A stretch of 64,000 nt of DNA from Acetobacter nitrogenifigens DSM 23921 = NBRC 105050 (GTDB lineage Bacteria; Pseudomonadota; Alphaproteobacteria; Acetobacterales; Acetobacteraceae): NCBI RefSeq assembly GCF_000429165.1, contig NZ_AUBI01000016.1, positions 1-64,000 of the forward strand, read 5' to 3'. Below, one piece after another: positions 8,926 to 17,879 of the stretch (positions within the stretch are counted from its first letter, which is position 1; every line of letters starts with the position of its first letter). The notes under the pieces are model-generated. The model was not told where the DNA came from and did no database searches. It saw nothing but the letters and a program-made list of their open reading frames with translations. A program made the translations under genes and the position numbers.

Positions 8926-10362
8926 TTACTCCGCCGCCAGAGGGGCCAAGGCCCGCTCTTTGATCCATTTGTGAATTTGTGTCGCTGCGTCGCGGCCGTC
9001 GCGAATGGCCCAGACCACCAGACTGGCGCCGCGCACGATGTCGCCCGCTGCAAACACGCCCGGAAGACTGGTCTCGAAACGCTCCCGATCGACCTTGAGC
9101 GTGCCCCAACGCGACACTTCGAGATCCTCTGCGTCCCACTGCTCCGGCAGCGGTTCCGGGTCGAAGCCCAACGCCTTGATGACCATATCAGCCTTGACCG
9201 TGAACAGGCCATCAGGCTCCGGCTCGATCGACTGACGCCCGGTTCCATCCGGCAGCCCCAGACGCATGCGCTGCGCGCGCACGCCGGTCACCGTATCATC
9301 GCCAAGGAAGGCCTCCGGCGCCGCGAGCCAGACGAACTCGACGCCCTCTTCCTCCGCGTTCTTCACCTCGCGGACCGAACCGGGCATGTTCGCCCGGTCG
9401 CGGCGATAGAGGCATTTGACTGAACGCGCGCCCTGACGGACCGCCGTGCGGACGCAATCCATGGCGGTGTCGCCGCCGCCGATGACGACGACGTCCTTGT
9501 CGGCCGCATCCAGTTCGCCTTCCGGCAGCGCGTCGCCCAGAGAACGACGGTTGGAGGCCGTAAGGTAATCGAGCGCAGGCACGATGCCCGCGAGGCCCGA
9601 ACCCGGCCCGCCGATGTCGCGAGACTTGTAGACGCCGGTCGCGATCAGGACCGCGTCATGACGCTCCCGCAATTGACCGAGCGACACCTCGCCCGAACCG
9701 GCGCCAATCGCCTGATTGAGATGGAAGACCACGCCCTGCTCTTCAAGGAGCTTCTGTCGACGTGCGACGATATGCTTTTCCAGCTTGAAGCCGGGAATGC
9801 CGTAAATCAGCAGGCCACCGACGCGGTCATGACGATCATATACGTGCACCGTATGCCCCGCCGCGCGCAGCCGCTCGGCGGCGGCGAGGCCCGCAGGACC
9901 TGCGCCGACGACGCCTACGGACGTGCCGAGTTCGCGCACCGGAAGCGCCGGTTTCACCCATCCCTGCTCGAACGCCGTATCGGTGACGAAACGCTCGACT
10001 GCGCCGATCGTGACGCTCTCGAAGCCCTTCTCGATCACGCAGTTGCCTTCGCACAGCCTGTCCTGCGGGCAGATGCGGCCGCAGATCTCGGGGAAAGTAT
10101 TGGTCGCCGAGGACACTGCGTAGGCTTCCTCAAGGCGTCCCTCGGCGGTCAGCATCAACCAGTCGGGAATATTGTTCCCCAGCGGGCAATGGACCGAACA
10201 GAACGGCACGCCGCATTGCGAGCAACGGCTCGCCTGCCGCTCCGCTTCGGAACGGGCGAAATCAACGTAAATCTCGTCAAAATCCTTGAGCCGCGCATCC
10301 GCCGTGCGCTTGTCCGGCTGCGCCTGTGGTACCGAGACGAACGAAAGCATGGGAGCGGACAT
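8926..10362 (-). CDS. gltD: Glutamate synthase (NADPH) small subunit
   Basis: 478 residues from the chosen start. The N-terminal domain has the cysteine clusters CSQCGVPFCSVHC and CGRICPQDRLCEGNC that hold 4Fe-4S centres. An FAD-binding GVVGAGPAGLAAAERL segment follows near residue 150, then the NADPH site VIGGGDTAMDC. The subunit passes electrons from NADPH through FAD to GltB. I place the start at the ATG at 10362, with AAAGGA 10 bases upstream, because the protein then begins MSAPMLSFVSVPQAQPDKR; a longer reading adds 15 residues without support. It is the first gene of the gltD-gltB operon; the 215 bp upstream should hold its promoter. Confidence 0.96.
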   Translation of the reverse strand: MSAPMLSFVSVPQAQPDKRTADARLKDFDEIYVDFARSEAERQASRCSQCGVPFCSVHCPLGNNIPDWLMLTAEGRLEEAYAVSSATNTFPEICGRICPQDRLCEGNCVIEKGFESVTIGAVERFVTDTAFEQGWVKPALPVRELGTSVGVVGAGPAGLAAAERLRAAGHTVHVYDRHDRVGGLLIYGIPGFKLEKHIVARRQKLLEEQGVVFHLNQAIGAGSGEVSLGQLRERHDAVLIATGVYKSRDIGGPGSGLAGIVPALDYLTASNRRSLGDALPEGELDAADKDVVVIGGGDTAMDCVRTAVRQGARSVKCLYRRDRANMPGSVREVKNAEEEGVEFVWLAAPEAFLGDDTVTGVRAQRMRLGLPDGTGRQSIEPEPDGLFTVKADMVIKALGFDPEPLPEQWDAEDLEVSRWGTLKVDRERFETSLPGVFAAGDIVRGASLVVWAIRDGRDAATQIHKWIKERALAPLAAE

Positions 10363-10577
10363 GGTGCTCAATTCCTTTATCGCCGGATTCAATCCAGCGC
10401 ATGACATGTCTGAAGCGGGACGCTGGACTTAGCTCAAGTTCCAGACAGACAAAAGGCAGCAATACTGACCTTTTTAACAAAAACGACAGCGATGACCTCG
10501 ATGGTCGCAAGCCGAACGGAGAACGAAAGGAATCAAACCGGACCAAATTAATTGTAAGCGATTGTTTTGTATATTTT

Positions 10578-11543
10578 TTATGAAGCATCCCTGAAACGCG
10601 CCATGTATTGCGGCGCCACAAGACCAAGCGGCGTCGGAGTAATTCCAAAGGCCTCCAGTCCCGGCTCAACGCCCGTTACGACATTATCGACCGACAACAT
10701 CAGAAGCTGATCACGCGTCAGCATCCGCCCTGGCAACCGCTCCAGCACGGCCGCCTGAAGTTCAGCAATTCCGTCAGGCACCGCGAAGACTACCTTCCTC
10801 CGACCGGTCATTTCGAGCACTTTTCGCCCGATTTCGGTCATCGAGAGGACCTCCGGGCCGCCCAACTCGTACACATGCGACGCTCTGGAGCGGCGAAGCG
10901 ACCCCGGGGCCGCCGCCTCTCCCTCGCCAAAAGCGGCGACGGCGCGCCTTGTCGCTTCAGCGACGTCAGCCACATAGACAGGCTGCAACCGCGTCCGCGC
11001 GCTATAAACGGGCAACGCCAGCGGCACATATCGAGCAAGTGCTCCCATAAGGTTGAAGAACCCGTCTTCCGGCCCGAACAGCACAGAGGCGCGCAAAATC
11101 GTCGCATCGGGAAAATGCTGCCGGACCTCGGCCTCACCTGCCCCGCGACTACGCCCGTAGGCGGACGGGCTGGAGACCGAGGCGCCGAGCGCCGACATAT
11201 GAATGAACGACGTCACCCCCTCTGCGGAAGCCAGCCGGGCCACACGCCCGGCGCCGGCGACATTGACGGTTTCCAGCGCCCTGCCTCCGAGCACTGCCGC
11301 CAGATTAATGACCGTCGACGCGCCGCGCAGCGCCGTCGCGACGGCGCTCTCGTCCTCCACTGGCGCATAGAACGGCGCGATCTGCCCAACGTCGCCCAGT
11401 GACCGCAGGCGCTCGGCCAGATCCGTGCGGCGGCACGCGACACGCACGACAAACCCGTCCTGTGCGAGTTTCCGGACCACATAGGCGCCAAGAAATCCGG
11501 AACCGCCGAATACGGTTGCGATACGCTGACCAAGCTCCATCAT
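10578..11543 (-). CDS. NDUFA9-like NAD(P)-binding epimerase-family protein
   Basis: 321 residues of the atypical short-chain dehydrogenase type found in the complex I accessory subunit NDUFA9 and its alphaproteobacterial homologues. VFGGSGFLGAYVVRKL near residue 10 is the GxxGxxG dinucleotide site; a YxxxK-like catalytic set is replaced by YGRSRGAGE. Segments such as TILRASVLFGPEDGFFN, LQPVYVADVAEATRRAV and VYELGGPEVLSMTEI match the subfamily. In mitochondria the relative stabilises complex I; in bacteria the role is poorly defined. It may be cotranscribed with gltDB, but the 215-bp gap argues for separate promoters. Confidence 0.85.
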   Translation of the reverse strand: MMELGQRIATVFGGSGFLGAYVVRKLAQDGFVVRVACRRTDLAERLRSLGDVGQIAPFYAPVEDESAVATALRGASTVINLAAVLGGRALETVNVAGAGRVARLASAEGVTSFIHMSALGASVSSPSAYGRSRGAGEAEVRQHFPDATILRASVLFGPEDGFFNLMGALARYVPLALPVYSARTRLQPVYVADVAEATRRAVAAFGEGEAAAPGSLRRSRASHVYELGGPEVLSMTEIGRKVLEMTGRRKVVFAVPDGIAELQAAVLERLPGRMLTRDQLLMLSVDNVVTGVEPGLEAFGITPTPLGLVAPQYMARFRDAS

Positions 11544-11811
11544 TCATCCCCCGACAAAGCACTTGCGACACGAACGCGCGGCGCCCAGCGACGACTGAAA
11601 AAAGGCTATGAAAATCAGGGCGAACACGAAATTTCCTCCAGACAGCGTTACGGCAGGCGATTTTCAGACCGTCAGCCATCTTCGAACTTGCCGCGCAATG
11701 ACACGGGACGACGAGGTCCCCCACTTCACGATGAGGGGAAGCGCTCCATATGGGACAACTCCCGCACAGGCCGTAACGACGCAAATGGCCCTGCAACCGA
11801 CAAATCGAGCG

Positions 11812-13221
11812 TTACTCCGTACCGCCGCCACGCGGCAGCGTGATGACCGCCGCTAGACCGCCAAGCCCGGAGCGCCGAAGCTCCAGCGAGCCTCCATGAA
11901 GCTCACACAGCTCTCGACTGATCGACAGACCAAAGCCGTATCCGGCCTCAGTCTCGTCCAGACGCCTGCCCTCCTGCATCGCCTGCAGCATCTCCGCCTC
12001 GCCAAGCCCCGCGCCGTCGTCTTCGATCAGAACCTGCGCCAGACGCCCGCCGCGAGGAGCGGAAATCCGAACTTTCGAGCGCGCATGTCGCCAGGCGTTG
12101 TCGAGCAGGTTGCCGAGCATCTCATCCAGATCCTGCCCGTCGCACCGCACCAGAAGGTCGTCCGGAACACTCTGCTCGATATCGAGGCGACGCTCGGCAT
12201 GAAGACGCCTCAGAGCCGAGACGAGATCTTCGATATGAGGCGCCACAATTTCCACCGGGTGCGCGGCGGTTCCGGCCGACGTCGCGCGCGCACGACCGAG
12301 ATGTCGCCGGATCTGGCTTTCCATCCGCTCGACCAGCGCGGCCAGCCGCCCGTCAGCGTCGCACGCGGACTCCGCGAGATCGAGTTTCAGCGCGGCGAGC
12401 GGCGTCTTCAGACCATGCGCCAAATTGGCGACATGCGTGCGCGCACGCGCCACAGCCTGCTCATTCGCCTGAATCAATTCGTTCAGTTCATCGACGAGCG
12501 GCAGCAGTTCCGTCGGCTCGGACACGTGTATCTGCCTCAGCTTGCCCGCACGCACCTCCGCAACCATCGCCTGCAGGCGCACCAGCGGGCCGAGCCCGAC
12601 GCGCAATTGCGCAAACAGGGCGACGAGCAGGCAAAACGCCATTCCCCCCAGGCATACGAGCAACGGCGTCATCGCCCGGCGCAGCGGCCGTTCGACGATC
12701 TCTCGTGGTCCGGCCACGATAATAACCGAACGACCGAACGACGTCGGGACCGACGCCACACGGTAGTGAAGAAGCCGGCCGTCCCGCCCCCGCACGTCCA
12801 TTGGGCGGGGGAAAACGAGCTCGCCGCGCACCATCACCCCATCTCGCCGGAAATGCGGCATACGCGGCAGATGCTGCTCCGGTGGAGGCGGCGGAGGGGG
12901 GGGCATCGGCAGGTCCGCCCCGTTCAGTGACGCTGAACGCACCGTGCCAGCGTCTCCGATCACCTCCCAAGCCCACCCCGAACCCGGGCGATTGAACGGC
13001 GGCGCGTCTACGTGGAATCCCGGATCGAGCGTTCCGTTTGCATCAACGGACGACGCCAGAATCTCGATCTGCGCGTCCAGGCGCTCGTCCATGTCATGCA
13101 GAACGAGCCAGCCCAGTTCATGGCCTATGATGATCGAGGACAGACCGAAACCGACAAGCAGCGTCACGCAGGTCGTGACCAGCAGACGCCCGGTCAGCGA
13201 ACGCGGCAGAACCCGCATCAC
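11812..13221 (-). CDS. Sensor histidine kinase (PhoQ/QseC type) with Pro/His-rich sensor loop
   Basis: 469 residues. A first membrane segment at about 10-32 is followed by a periplasmic region to about 180, a second membrane segment to about 205, a HAMP region, the phosphoacceptor box NLAHGLKTPL (His269) and a HATPase domain with NLLDNAWRHA, DDGAGLG and GYGFGLSISRELCE. The periplasmic part holds an unbroken run of eight prolines followed by EQHLPRMPHFRRDG, which is unusual and could bind metal or an acidic ligand. It overlaps the response regulator by four bases (ATGA), so the two form one operon with the regulator first. The stimulus is unknown. Confidence 0.93.
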   Translation of the reverse strand: MMRVLPRSLTGRLLVTTCVTLLVGFGLSSIIIGHELGWLVLHDMDERLDAQIEILASSVDANGTLDPGFHVDAPPFNRPGSGWAWEVIGDAGTVRSASLNGADLPMPPPPPPPPEQHLPRMPHFRRDGVMVRGELVFPRPMDVRGRDGRLLHYRVASVPTSFGRSVIIVAGPREIVERPLRRAMTPLLVCLGGMAFCLLVALFAQLRVGLGPLVRLQAMVAEVRAGKLRQIHVSEPTELLPLVDELNELIQANEQAVARARTHVANLAHGLKTPLAALKLDLAESACDADGRLAALVERMESQIRRHLGRARATSAGTAAHPVEIVAPHIEDLVSALRRLHAERRLDIEQSVPDDLLVRCDGQDLDEMLGNLLDNAWRHARSKVRISAPRGGRLAQVLIEDDGAGLGEAEMLQAMQEGRRLDETEAGYGFGLSISRELCELHGGSLELRRSGLGGLAAVITLPRGGGTE

Positions 13222-13886
13222 GCGGCTCCGCCTGCAGTCAGCCGATAACCACGCCCGCGCAGCGTTTCGATCATCTCCGCGCCGATCTTGCGTCGCAACC
13301 TGCCAATAATCACCTCGAGCGAATTGGAGTCGACCTCAGCGTCCCCTTCGTAAACCCGCTCCAGAAGATCAAGGCGCTCCACGACCGCCTCCATACGCAG
13401 TATAAGGCAGGACAACACGCGCCATTCCAGCGCGGTCAGACGCACGGGTATGCCGTCTTTTTCGAAATGCCCAGTCTGGGCATCGAAACTCAGAGAGCCG
13501 CATGAGAGAGCGCTGGTCGAATGCCCGGCTGCGCGACGCACCAGCGCGCGCAAACGCATAACCAGTTCCTCGATCCGAAACGGCTTCACGAGGTAATCGT
13601 CAGCGCCCGCCTTGAACCCGCGCACCTTGTCAGACCACCCGTCCCGCGCCGTCAAAATCAGCACCGGCATGCGGCGCTGCGCGGCGCGCCACTGCTGCAG
13701 CACACTGACCCCGTCGAGCGTCGGCAACCCGATGTCGAGCACCGCAACGTCATACGTCTCGGTCTCGCCCAGATGCGCGCCGTCCTCCCCGTCCGCCGCC
13801 ACGTCGACAGCAAAATTTTCTGCGCGAAGCGCACGGGCGATCCGGTCAGACAGCGCCTCGTCATCTTCCAGCAACAGAACACGCAT
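13218..13886 (-). CDS. OmpR-family response regulator
   Basis: 222 residues. The receiver domain has acidic pocket residues in LLLEDDEAL, the phosphoacceptor Asp51 in VAVLDIGLP, the conserved threonine in LILTARD and lysine in DDYLVKPF. A winged-helix DNA-binding domain follows, ending in DSNSLEVIIGRLRRKIG and RGRGYRL. It is coupled to the downstream kinase by an ATGA overlap and faces a divergent gene for an exported OB-fold protein; a repeat array at 13948-13976 lies between them. By layout this is a QseB/PmrA-like regulator, but the signal cannot be deduced. Confidence 0.95.
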   Translation of the reverse strand: MRVLLLEDDEALSDRIARALRAENFAVDVAADGEDGAHLGETETYDVAVLDIGLPTLDGVSVLQQWRAAQRRMPVLILTARDGWSDKVRGFKAGADDYLVKPFRIEELVMRLRALVRRAAGHSTSALSCGSLSFDAQTGHFEKDGIPVRLTALEWRVLSCLILRMEAVVERLDLLERVYEGDAEVDSNSLEVIIGRLRRKIGAEMIETLRGRGYRLTAGGAA

Positions 13887-13947
13887 TACGACCTCCGAAC
13901 GCCAGCGCCATCCATAACGGCGCTACTGCGCTCCTACGCCGTGCAAT

Positions 13948-13976
13948 CTGAACCCAACCTGAACAGCCCGGTTCAG
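13948..13976. promoter_or_regulatory. Candidate response-regulator binding site
   Basis: CTGAAC occurs twice as direct repeats at 13948-13953 and 13959-13964, exactly 11 bp apart, and once inverted as GTTCAG at 13971-13976. Tandem hexamers one helical turn apart are the usual binding site of OmpR/PmrA/QseB-type regulators. The array sits in the 148-bp gap between the divergent regulator gene and the OB-fold protein gene, so it could govern both. Confidence 0.6.
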
Positions 13977-14034
13977 CGTGCGTCAGGAGCGCGCTGGTAA
14001 ACCTCCGTTCAACGACAACCTGTGGAGTTTGACC

Positions 14035-14577
14035 ATGTCGGTCGAAAAAACACGACGCTACCGGACCGCGGCCTCCGCCATCGGCCTGCTTCTGGTCGGA
14101 GGAATCATCGGAGACGGCATGGCGTCACTTCGCCGCCCCGTGATCGAGACCGCGCCCATCGCTCCGGTCGCAATAAACAGGCTGCAGCAATCGCACGGCC
14201 CCGTCACGGTCAAGGCCCGCGTGGCTGAAGTTTTCGGCCATGACGCCATTCTGGATGACGGCACCGGCCGTATTCTGGTTGAGCTCGGCCATGGCCCGGA
14301 CAGGGACGGTTTGCTGACGGTCGGCCACACCCTCACCGCCCAGGGGCGTTTCGGCCACGGCGTTCTGCACGCCAGATTCGTGGTCGCCGAAAACGGCGAT
14401 GTGGTCGAGGTCGAACTGCCCCCACCGCCGCATCGCCACCGCCATAGGCCGCCGGAAGGCCCGGACGGACCGCCGCCGCCCGATGGACCGAAGCCCCCGC
14501 CTCCTCCGCCCGGCCCTGATCATGCGCCGCCAGTTACGCCTCCCGCACAGGACGCCGGGCAGACGTCACATCAGTGA
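14035..14577 (+). CDS. Exported OB-fold (BOF/YgiW-like) protein with Pro/His-rich tail
   Basis: 180 residues. An N-terminal hydrophobic segment (IGLLLVGGIIGDGM) at about 15-30 serves as a signal or anchor. The core at about 45-125 (GPVTVKARVAEVFGHDAILDDGTGRILVELG...GHTLTAQGRFGHGVLHARFVV) has the alternation of an OB fold like the YgiW/VisP family. The last 55 residues are almost all Pro, His, Arg, Gly and Asp, including PPPPHRHRHRPPEGPDG. It is divergent from the two-component system, as ygiW is from qseBC in enterobacteria. The ATG at 14035 has GGAG 7 bases upstream. The OB assignment rests on pattern only. Confidence 0.7.
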   Translation: MSVEKTRRYRTAASAIGLLLVGGIIGDGMASLRRPVIETAPIAPVAINRLQQSHGPVTVKARVAEVFGHDAILDDGTGRILVELGHGPDRDGLLTVGHTLTAQGRFGHGVLHARFVVAENGDVVEVELPPPPHRHRHRPPEGPDGPPPPDGPKPPPPPPGPDHAPPVTPPAQDAGQTSHQ

Positions 14578-14691
14578 AGGGGCGCACGAGCCTCCGCCTT
14601 CCTGAGGCAGGCGCGCGCTCTGATTGCGACGGAGGTAGCGGCCGGCCTCACACGGGAGATCGGCCGACATCCGTCCGCCACGGCCGCGTTT

Positions 14692-15975
14692 TTAGTCCAA
14701 GCGGGCGGACGGACGAGCCGCCGCGTCGACCAGATCCGCCAGCAGCGACATCATCCCGCGCCAGAAACCGTAAAGTTCGATCTGATGCTGGCGATACAGC
14801 ATAACGTGGCCCAACCGCGCGGCCAGCCCCTTCATCCAGCCGCCGCCGAAGACACCGCCGCCCGGCAGCGTGCCCCAGCCGTTGTAATCGCCCAGCGCCA
14901 CGATCGCGCCCTTGTTGCGAAACACGCACGACGGGACAGGCTTGCCTGAGCGGAGCAGCGCCGGGATATGCCGCGCCAGATGATGCGCCTGCTGCCGTGC
15001 GACCTGCGCCGTCGGCGGCAGGGGCTCGTCCGCGATGTAGGAGCAGTCGCCCATCGCAAAAATCCGTTCGTCGTCGATGGATTGCAGGTTTGGATGAACG
15101 ACGATCTGCCCAGAACGACCGAGCGACAATCCGCCATATGCTTTGGTGACGTCGGGCGCCTTCACGCCCGCAGCCCACACTCGCAGCGAGGCCGGGACAT
15201 GCGTTCCGTCCTTGAGGCTGAACCCCTCCGCGTCGGCGCCGGACACCATCGCGGACGTGCGAACAGTCACGCCAAGCCGAGCCAGTTCCTTTTCAGCCGC
15301 AGCCGACACGCTTTCGGGGAAAGCCGGGACGATGCGCGGTCCGGCCTCCAGCAGCGTGATCCGCATTTTCGGCGGCGAAGCGCCGAACGCGTGCAATTCG
15401 ACAATTTCAATCGCCTTGTGCAGCTCCGCAGCAAGCTGTGTGCCCGTCGCACCGCCGCCGACGATGGCGATATTAAGCTCGCTCCCCGTCGCATAGGCGC
15501 GAAGAAGCTCCATACGAAATTTTTCGTTGAACCCGTTCGCTTCAACAAGATTGTCAATGAACAGGCAATGCTCCGCCACGCCGGGCGTACGGAAATCATT
15601 GGCGCAGCTGCCGATGGCGAAGATCAGCAGGTCGTACCCGATGGTGCGGCTCTCGAGCACCACCTGGCCATCTGACGCCTGCAGCGGACCAAGCGTGATC
15701 TCGCGCTTTTCCCTGTCGAGACCGACCACGTCGCCCGGCCAGAATTCAAAGTTATGGGCGCTGGCCTGCCCCATAAAACTGATACGGTCGTTCTCGTTCG
15801 ACGCCGTGCCCGCCGCAAAGCAATGCAGCATGGGCTTCCACACGTGCGAAAAACCGCGATCGATCAGCGTGATGCGCGCTTCGCCCTGTTTCCCGACCGT
15901 CGCGCCAAGCCGCGTCGCCAGAGCAAGTCCGGCGACTCCGCCGCCGACAATGACGATTCCGGTTTTCGACGACAT
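14692..15975 (-). CDS. ndh: Type II NADH dehydrogenase
   Basis: 427 residues from the chosen start. Two dinucleotide-binding motifs are present: GIVIVGGGVAGLALATRLG at the N-terminus for FAD and IAIVGGGATGTQLAAEL near residue 165 for NADH. FAIGSCANDF and IFAMGDCSYIADEPLPPTAQVARQQA are typical of the Ndh family. It oxidises NADH and passes electrons to membrane ubiquinone without pumping protons; the C-terminal end (MLYRQHQIELYGFWRGM) fits the membrane-associating helix. It lies 81 bp downstream of aldB on the same strand, so NADH from aldehyde oxidation could feed it directly. Confidence 0.92.
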   Translation of the reverse strand: MSSKTGIVIVGGGVAGLALATRLGATVGKQGEARITLIDRGFSHVWKPMLHCFAAGTASNENDRISFMGQASAHNFEFWPGDVVGLDREKREITLGPLQASDGQVVLESRTIGYDLLIFAIGSCANDFRTPGVAEHCLFIDNLVEANGFNEKFRMELLRAYATGSELNIAIVGGGATGTQLAAELHKAIEIVELHAFGASPPKMRITLLEAGPRIVPAFPESVSAAAEKELARLGVTVRTSAMVSGADAEGFSLKDGTHVPASLRVWAAGVKAPDVTKAYGGLSLGRSGQIVVHPNLQSIDDERIFAMGDCSYIADEPLPPTAQVARQQAHHLARHIPALLRSGKPVPSCVFRNKGAIVALGDYNGWGTLPGGGVFGGGWMKGLAARLGHVMLYRQHQIELYGFWRGMMSLLADLVDAAARPSARLD

Positions 15976-16056
15976 CAGTTTCGATACCTCATAGCTGTAG
16001 AAATTGCTCCCCGGCGGAGAGCAGGACCGGAGCGAAAAACGCCCCGGCCGACCCAA

Positions 16057-17559
16057 TCAGAAGAAGCCGAGCTTCTTCTCGCTGTAGCTGACCAACAGGT
16101 TCTTGGTCTGCTGGTAGTGCTCGAGCACCATCTTGTGCGTTTCGCGACCAATGCCGGACTTCTTGTATCCGCCGAACGCCGCATGCGCCGGATAGACATG
16201 ATAGCAGTTAACCCAGACGCGCCCAGCCTGCAGACCCCGCCCCATGCGGTAACAAGTGTTGGCGTCGCGCGACCACACGCCGGAGCCAAGACCAAATTCC
16301 GTGTCGTTGGCGATGGCCAGCGCCTCTTCTTCAGTCTTGAACGTCGTCACCGCAAGAACGGGTCCGAAAATTTCTTCCTGAAAAATACGCATCTTGTTGG
16401 TGCCCCGGAACACGGTCGGCTGCACGTAGCATCCATCGTTGAAATCGGGGCCAAGATCCGGCGTCGCGCCTCCGGTGAGAAGCTCTGCGCCCTCGCCTTT
16501 GCCGATGCCGATATATTCGAGGATTTTCTGCTGCTGCATGGTGGAGTTCTGCGCCCCCATCATGGTCTCCGGATCGAGCGGGTTGCCCTGCCGGATCGCC
16601 TTCACACGCGGAAGGGCGCGCTCGATGAAGCGCTCGTAGATATCCTCATGCACCAAAGCGCGGCTTGGGCAGGAGCAGATCTGCCCCTGATTCAGCGCGA
16701 ACATGGTGAAACCCTCGATCGCCTTGTCGAGATAGTCGTCGTCGTGATCCATGACGTCGGCGAAGAAGATGTTCGGCGACTTGCCGCCCAGCTCCAGCGT
16801 AGCCGGGATCAGGTTTTCCGCGGCGGCGTGCGCGATCATCTTGCCCGTCGGCGTCGATCCGGTGAACGCGATCTTGGCGATGCGCTTGCTGTTGGACAGC
16901 GCGGCGCCGACGTCGCGGCCAAGGCCGTTGACGATGTTCAGCGTTCCCGCCGGGAAAAGATCGCCGATCAGTTCCATAAGAATGAGAATGCTTGCGGGCG
17001 TGGTCTCGGCAGGCTTCATCACGATGCAGTTGCCTGCGGCGAGAGCCGGAGCCAGCTTCCACGACCCCATCAGGATCGGGAAATTCCACGGAATGATCTG
17101 ACCAACGACGCCGAGAGGCTCATGAAAATGATAGGCGACCGTGTCTTCGGTGATCTCGCTCAGGGCGCCTTCCTGCGCACGAATGCAGCCCGCGAAATAA
17201 CGGAAATGATCGATGGCGAGCGGAATGTCGGCCGCCAGCGTCTCGCGGATCGGCTTGCCGTTGTCCCAGCTTTCCGCACGGGCGAGCAAGTCGAGATTGG
17301 CTTCCATCCGGTCTGCCGCCTTCAGCAGCACGAGCGAACGTTCGGTGGCCGACATATGCGACCACACCGGGAACGCCTTGTGGGCCGCATCGAGCGCGAG
17401 TTCGATGTCCTCCGCAGTGGACTGCGGGACTTCGCAGATGACCTTTCCGTTCACCGGCGAGGAGTTTTTCATGTACTCGCCCTTCACGGGCGCCTTCCAC
17501 TCTCCGCCGATGAAATTCTCATACCGGGACTTGAAGGGTGGTTCCTGATTCACGGCCAT
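16057..17559 (-). CDS. aldB: Aldehyde dehydrogenase, AldB type
   Basis: 500 residues, closely matching E. coli AldB over its whole length as I recall that sequence ([48 protein letters not shown]). The catalytic cysteine is the first Cys of [18 protein letters not shown] motif [12 protein letters not shown], and the general base Glu is in LELGGKSPN. The enzyme oxidises acetaldehyde and related aldehydes with NAD(P). The ATG at 17559 gives the family N-terminus; a longer reading adds 22 unsupported residues. Two strong palindromes lie upstream at 17635-17664 and 17703-17727. It is followed by ndh. Confidence 0.95.
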   Translation of the reverse strand: MAVNQEPPFKSRYENFIGGEWKAPVKGEYMKNSSPVNGKVICEVPQSTAEDIELALDAAHKAFPVWSHMSATERSLVLLKAADRMEANLDLLARAESWDNGKPIRETLAADIPLAIDHFRYFAGCIRAQEGALSEITEDTVAYHFHEPLGVVGQIIPWNFPILMGSWKLAPALAAGNCIVMKPAETTPASILILMELIGDLFPAGTLNIVNGLGRDVGAALSNSKRIAKIAFTGSTPTGKMIAHAAAENLIPATLELGGKSPNIFFADVMDHDDDYLDKAIEGFTMFALNQGQICSCPSRALVHEDIYERFIERALPRVKAIRQGNPLDPETMMGAQNSTMQQQKILEYIGIGKGEGAELLTGGATPDLGPDFNDGCYVQPTVFRGTNKMRIFQEEIFGPVLAVTTFKTEEEALAIANDTEFGLGSGVWSRDANTCYRMGRGLQAGRVWVNCYHVYPAHAAFGGYKKSGIGRETHKMVLEHYQQTKNLLVSYSEKKLGFF

Positions 17560-17634
17560 ATTGGCGCTCCGTGGTTCTGATCGATGCCATTCCGGCAGGA
17601 CGCCGGATCGAACAAACAGGACCATTCTGGTCTT

Positions 17635-17664
17635 GTTATCTATATACGTCGCTATATAGATAAC
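17635..17664. promoter_or_regulatory. 30-bp palindrome upstream of aldB
   Basis: Perfect 12-bp arms GTTATCTATATA and TATATAGATAAC flank a 6-base GC-rich centre (CGTCGC). The element lies 76 bases upstream of the aldB start codon. The AT-rich symmetric arms with a fixed spacer look like a repressor or activator operator, and the TATATA steps could also supply a -10 region. Confidence 0.55.
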
Positions 17665-17702
17665 TGGCCCGTCGCAAGGGGCGCTTTCATCACGCTGACG
17701 TG

Positions 17703-17727
17703 AAAAATGGCACTGAGTGCCATTTTT
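17703..17727 (-). terminator. Bidirectional terminator-like palindrome
   Basis: A 25-bp perfect palindrome with arms AAAAATGGCACT and AGTGCCATTTTT around one base. Read on either strand it gives a short GC-containing stem preceded by A's and followed by five T's, the form of a bidirectional intrinsic terminator. It lies about 150 bases after the amidohydrolase stop. An operator role for aldB is the alternative. Confidence 0.5.
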
Positions 17728-17879
17728 TGCGGGAATTCATTCACTTGCAATAAACGCAACCCTGATACGCAAATAACCCGACATAAAATCGTCCAGCGTC
17801 GGCCGACGCCATGCAGGCCCATGTGCATGGCTGCCGCAGACGACACGTGCGCAAACCTTCCGGCTGAGAACAGTCTCCG

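Larger units (their letters stand above)
17560..17879. other. 320-bp gap between aldB and the amidohydrolase gene
   Basis: No gene is supported here. The stretch holds two perfect palindromic elements, listed separately, and is otherwise AT-richer than its neighbours. A 64-codon open frame on the minus strand (17652-17846) has no recognisable features and overlaps both palindromes. Confidence 0.6.

Noticed and set aside
15754..17580. A 608-codon frame antisense to aldB
   Set aside because: No recognisable domain; aldB is clear on the opposite strand.
17703..17727. A CIRCE (HrcA) element or sigma-54 promoter
   Set aside because: GCACT and GAGTGC occur but without the 9-base CIRCE spacer; TGGCAC is present but no TTGC lies at the -12 distance.
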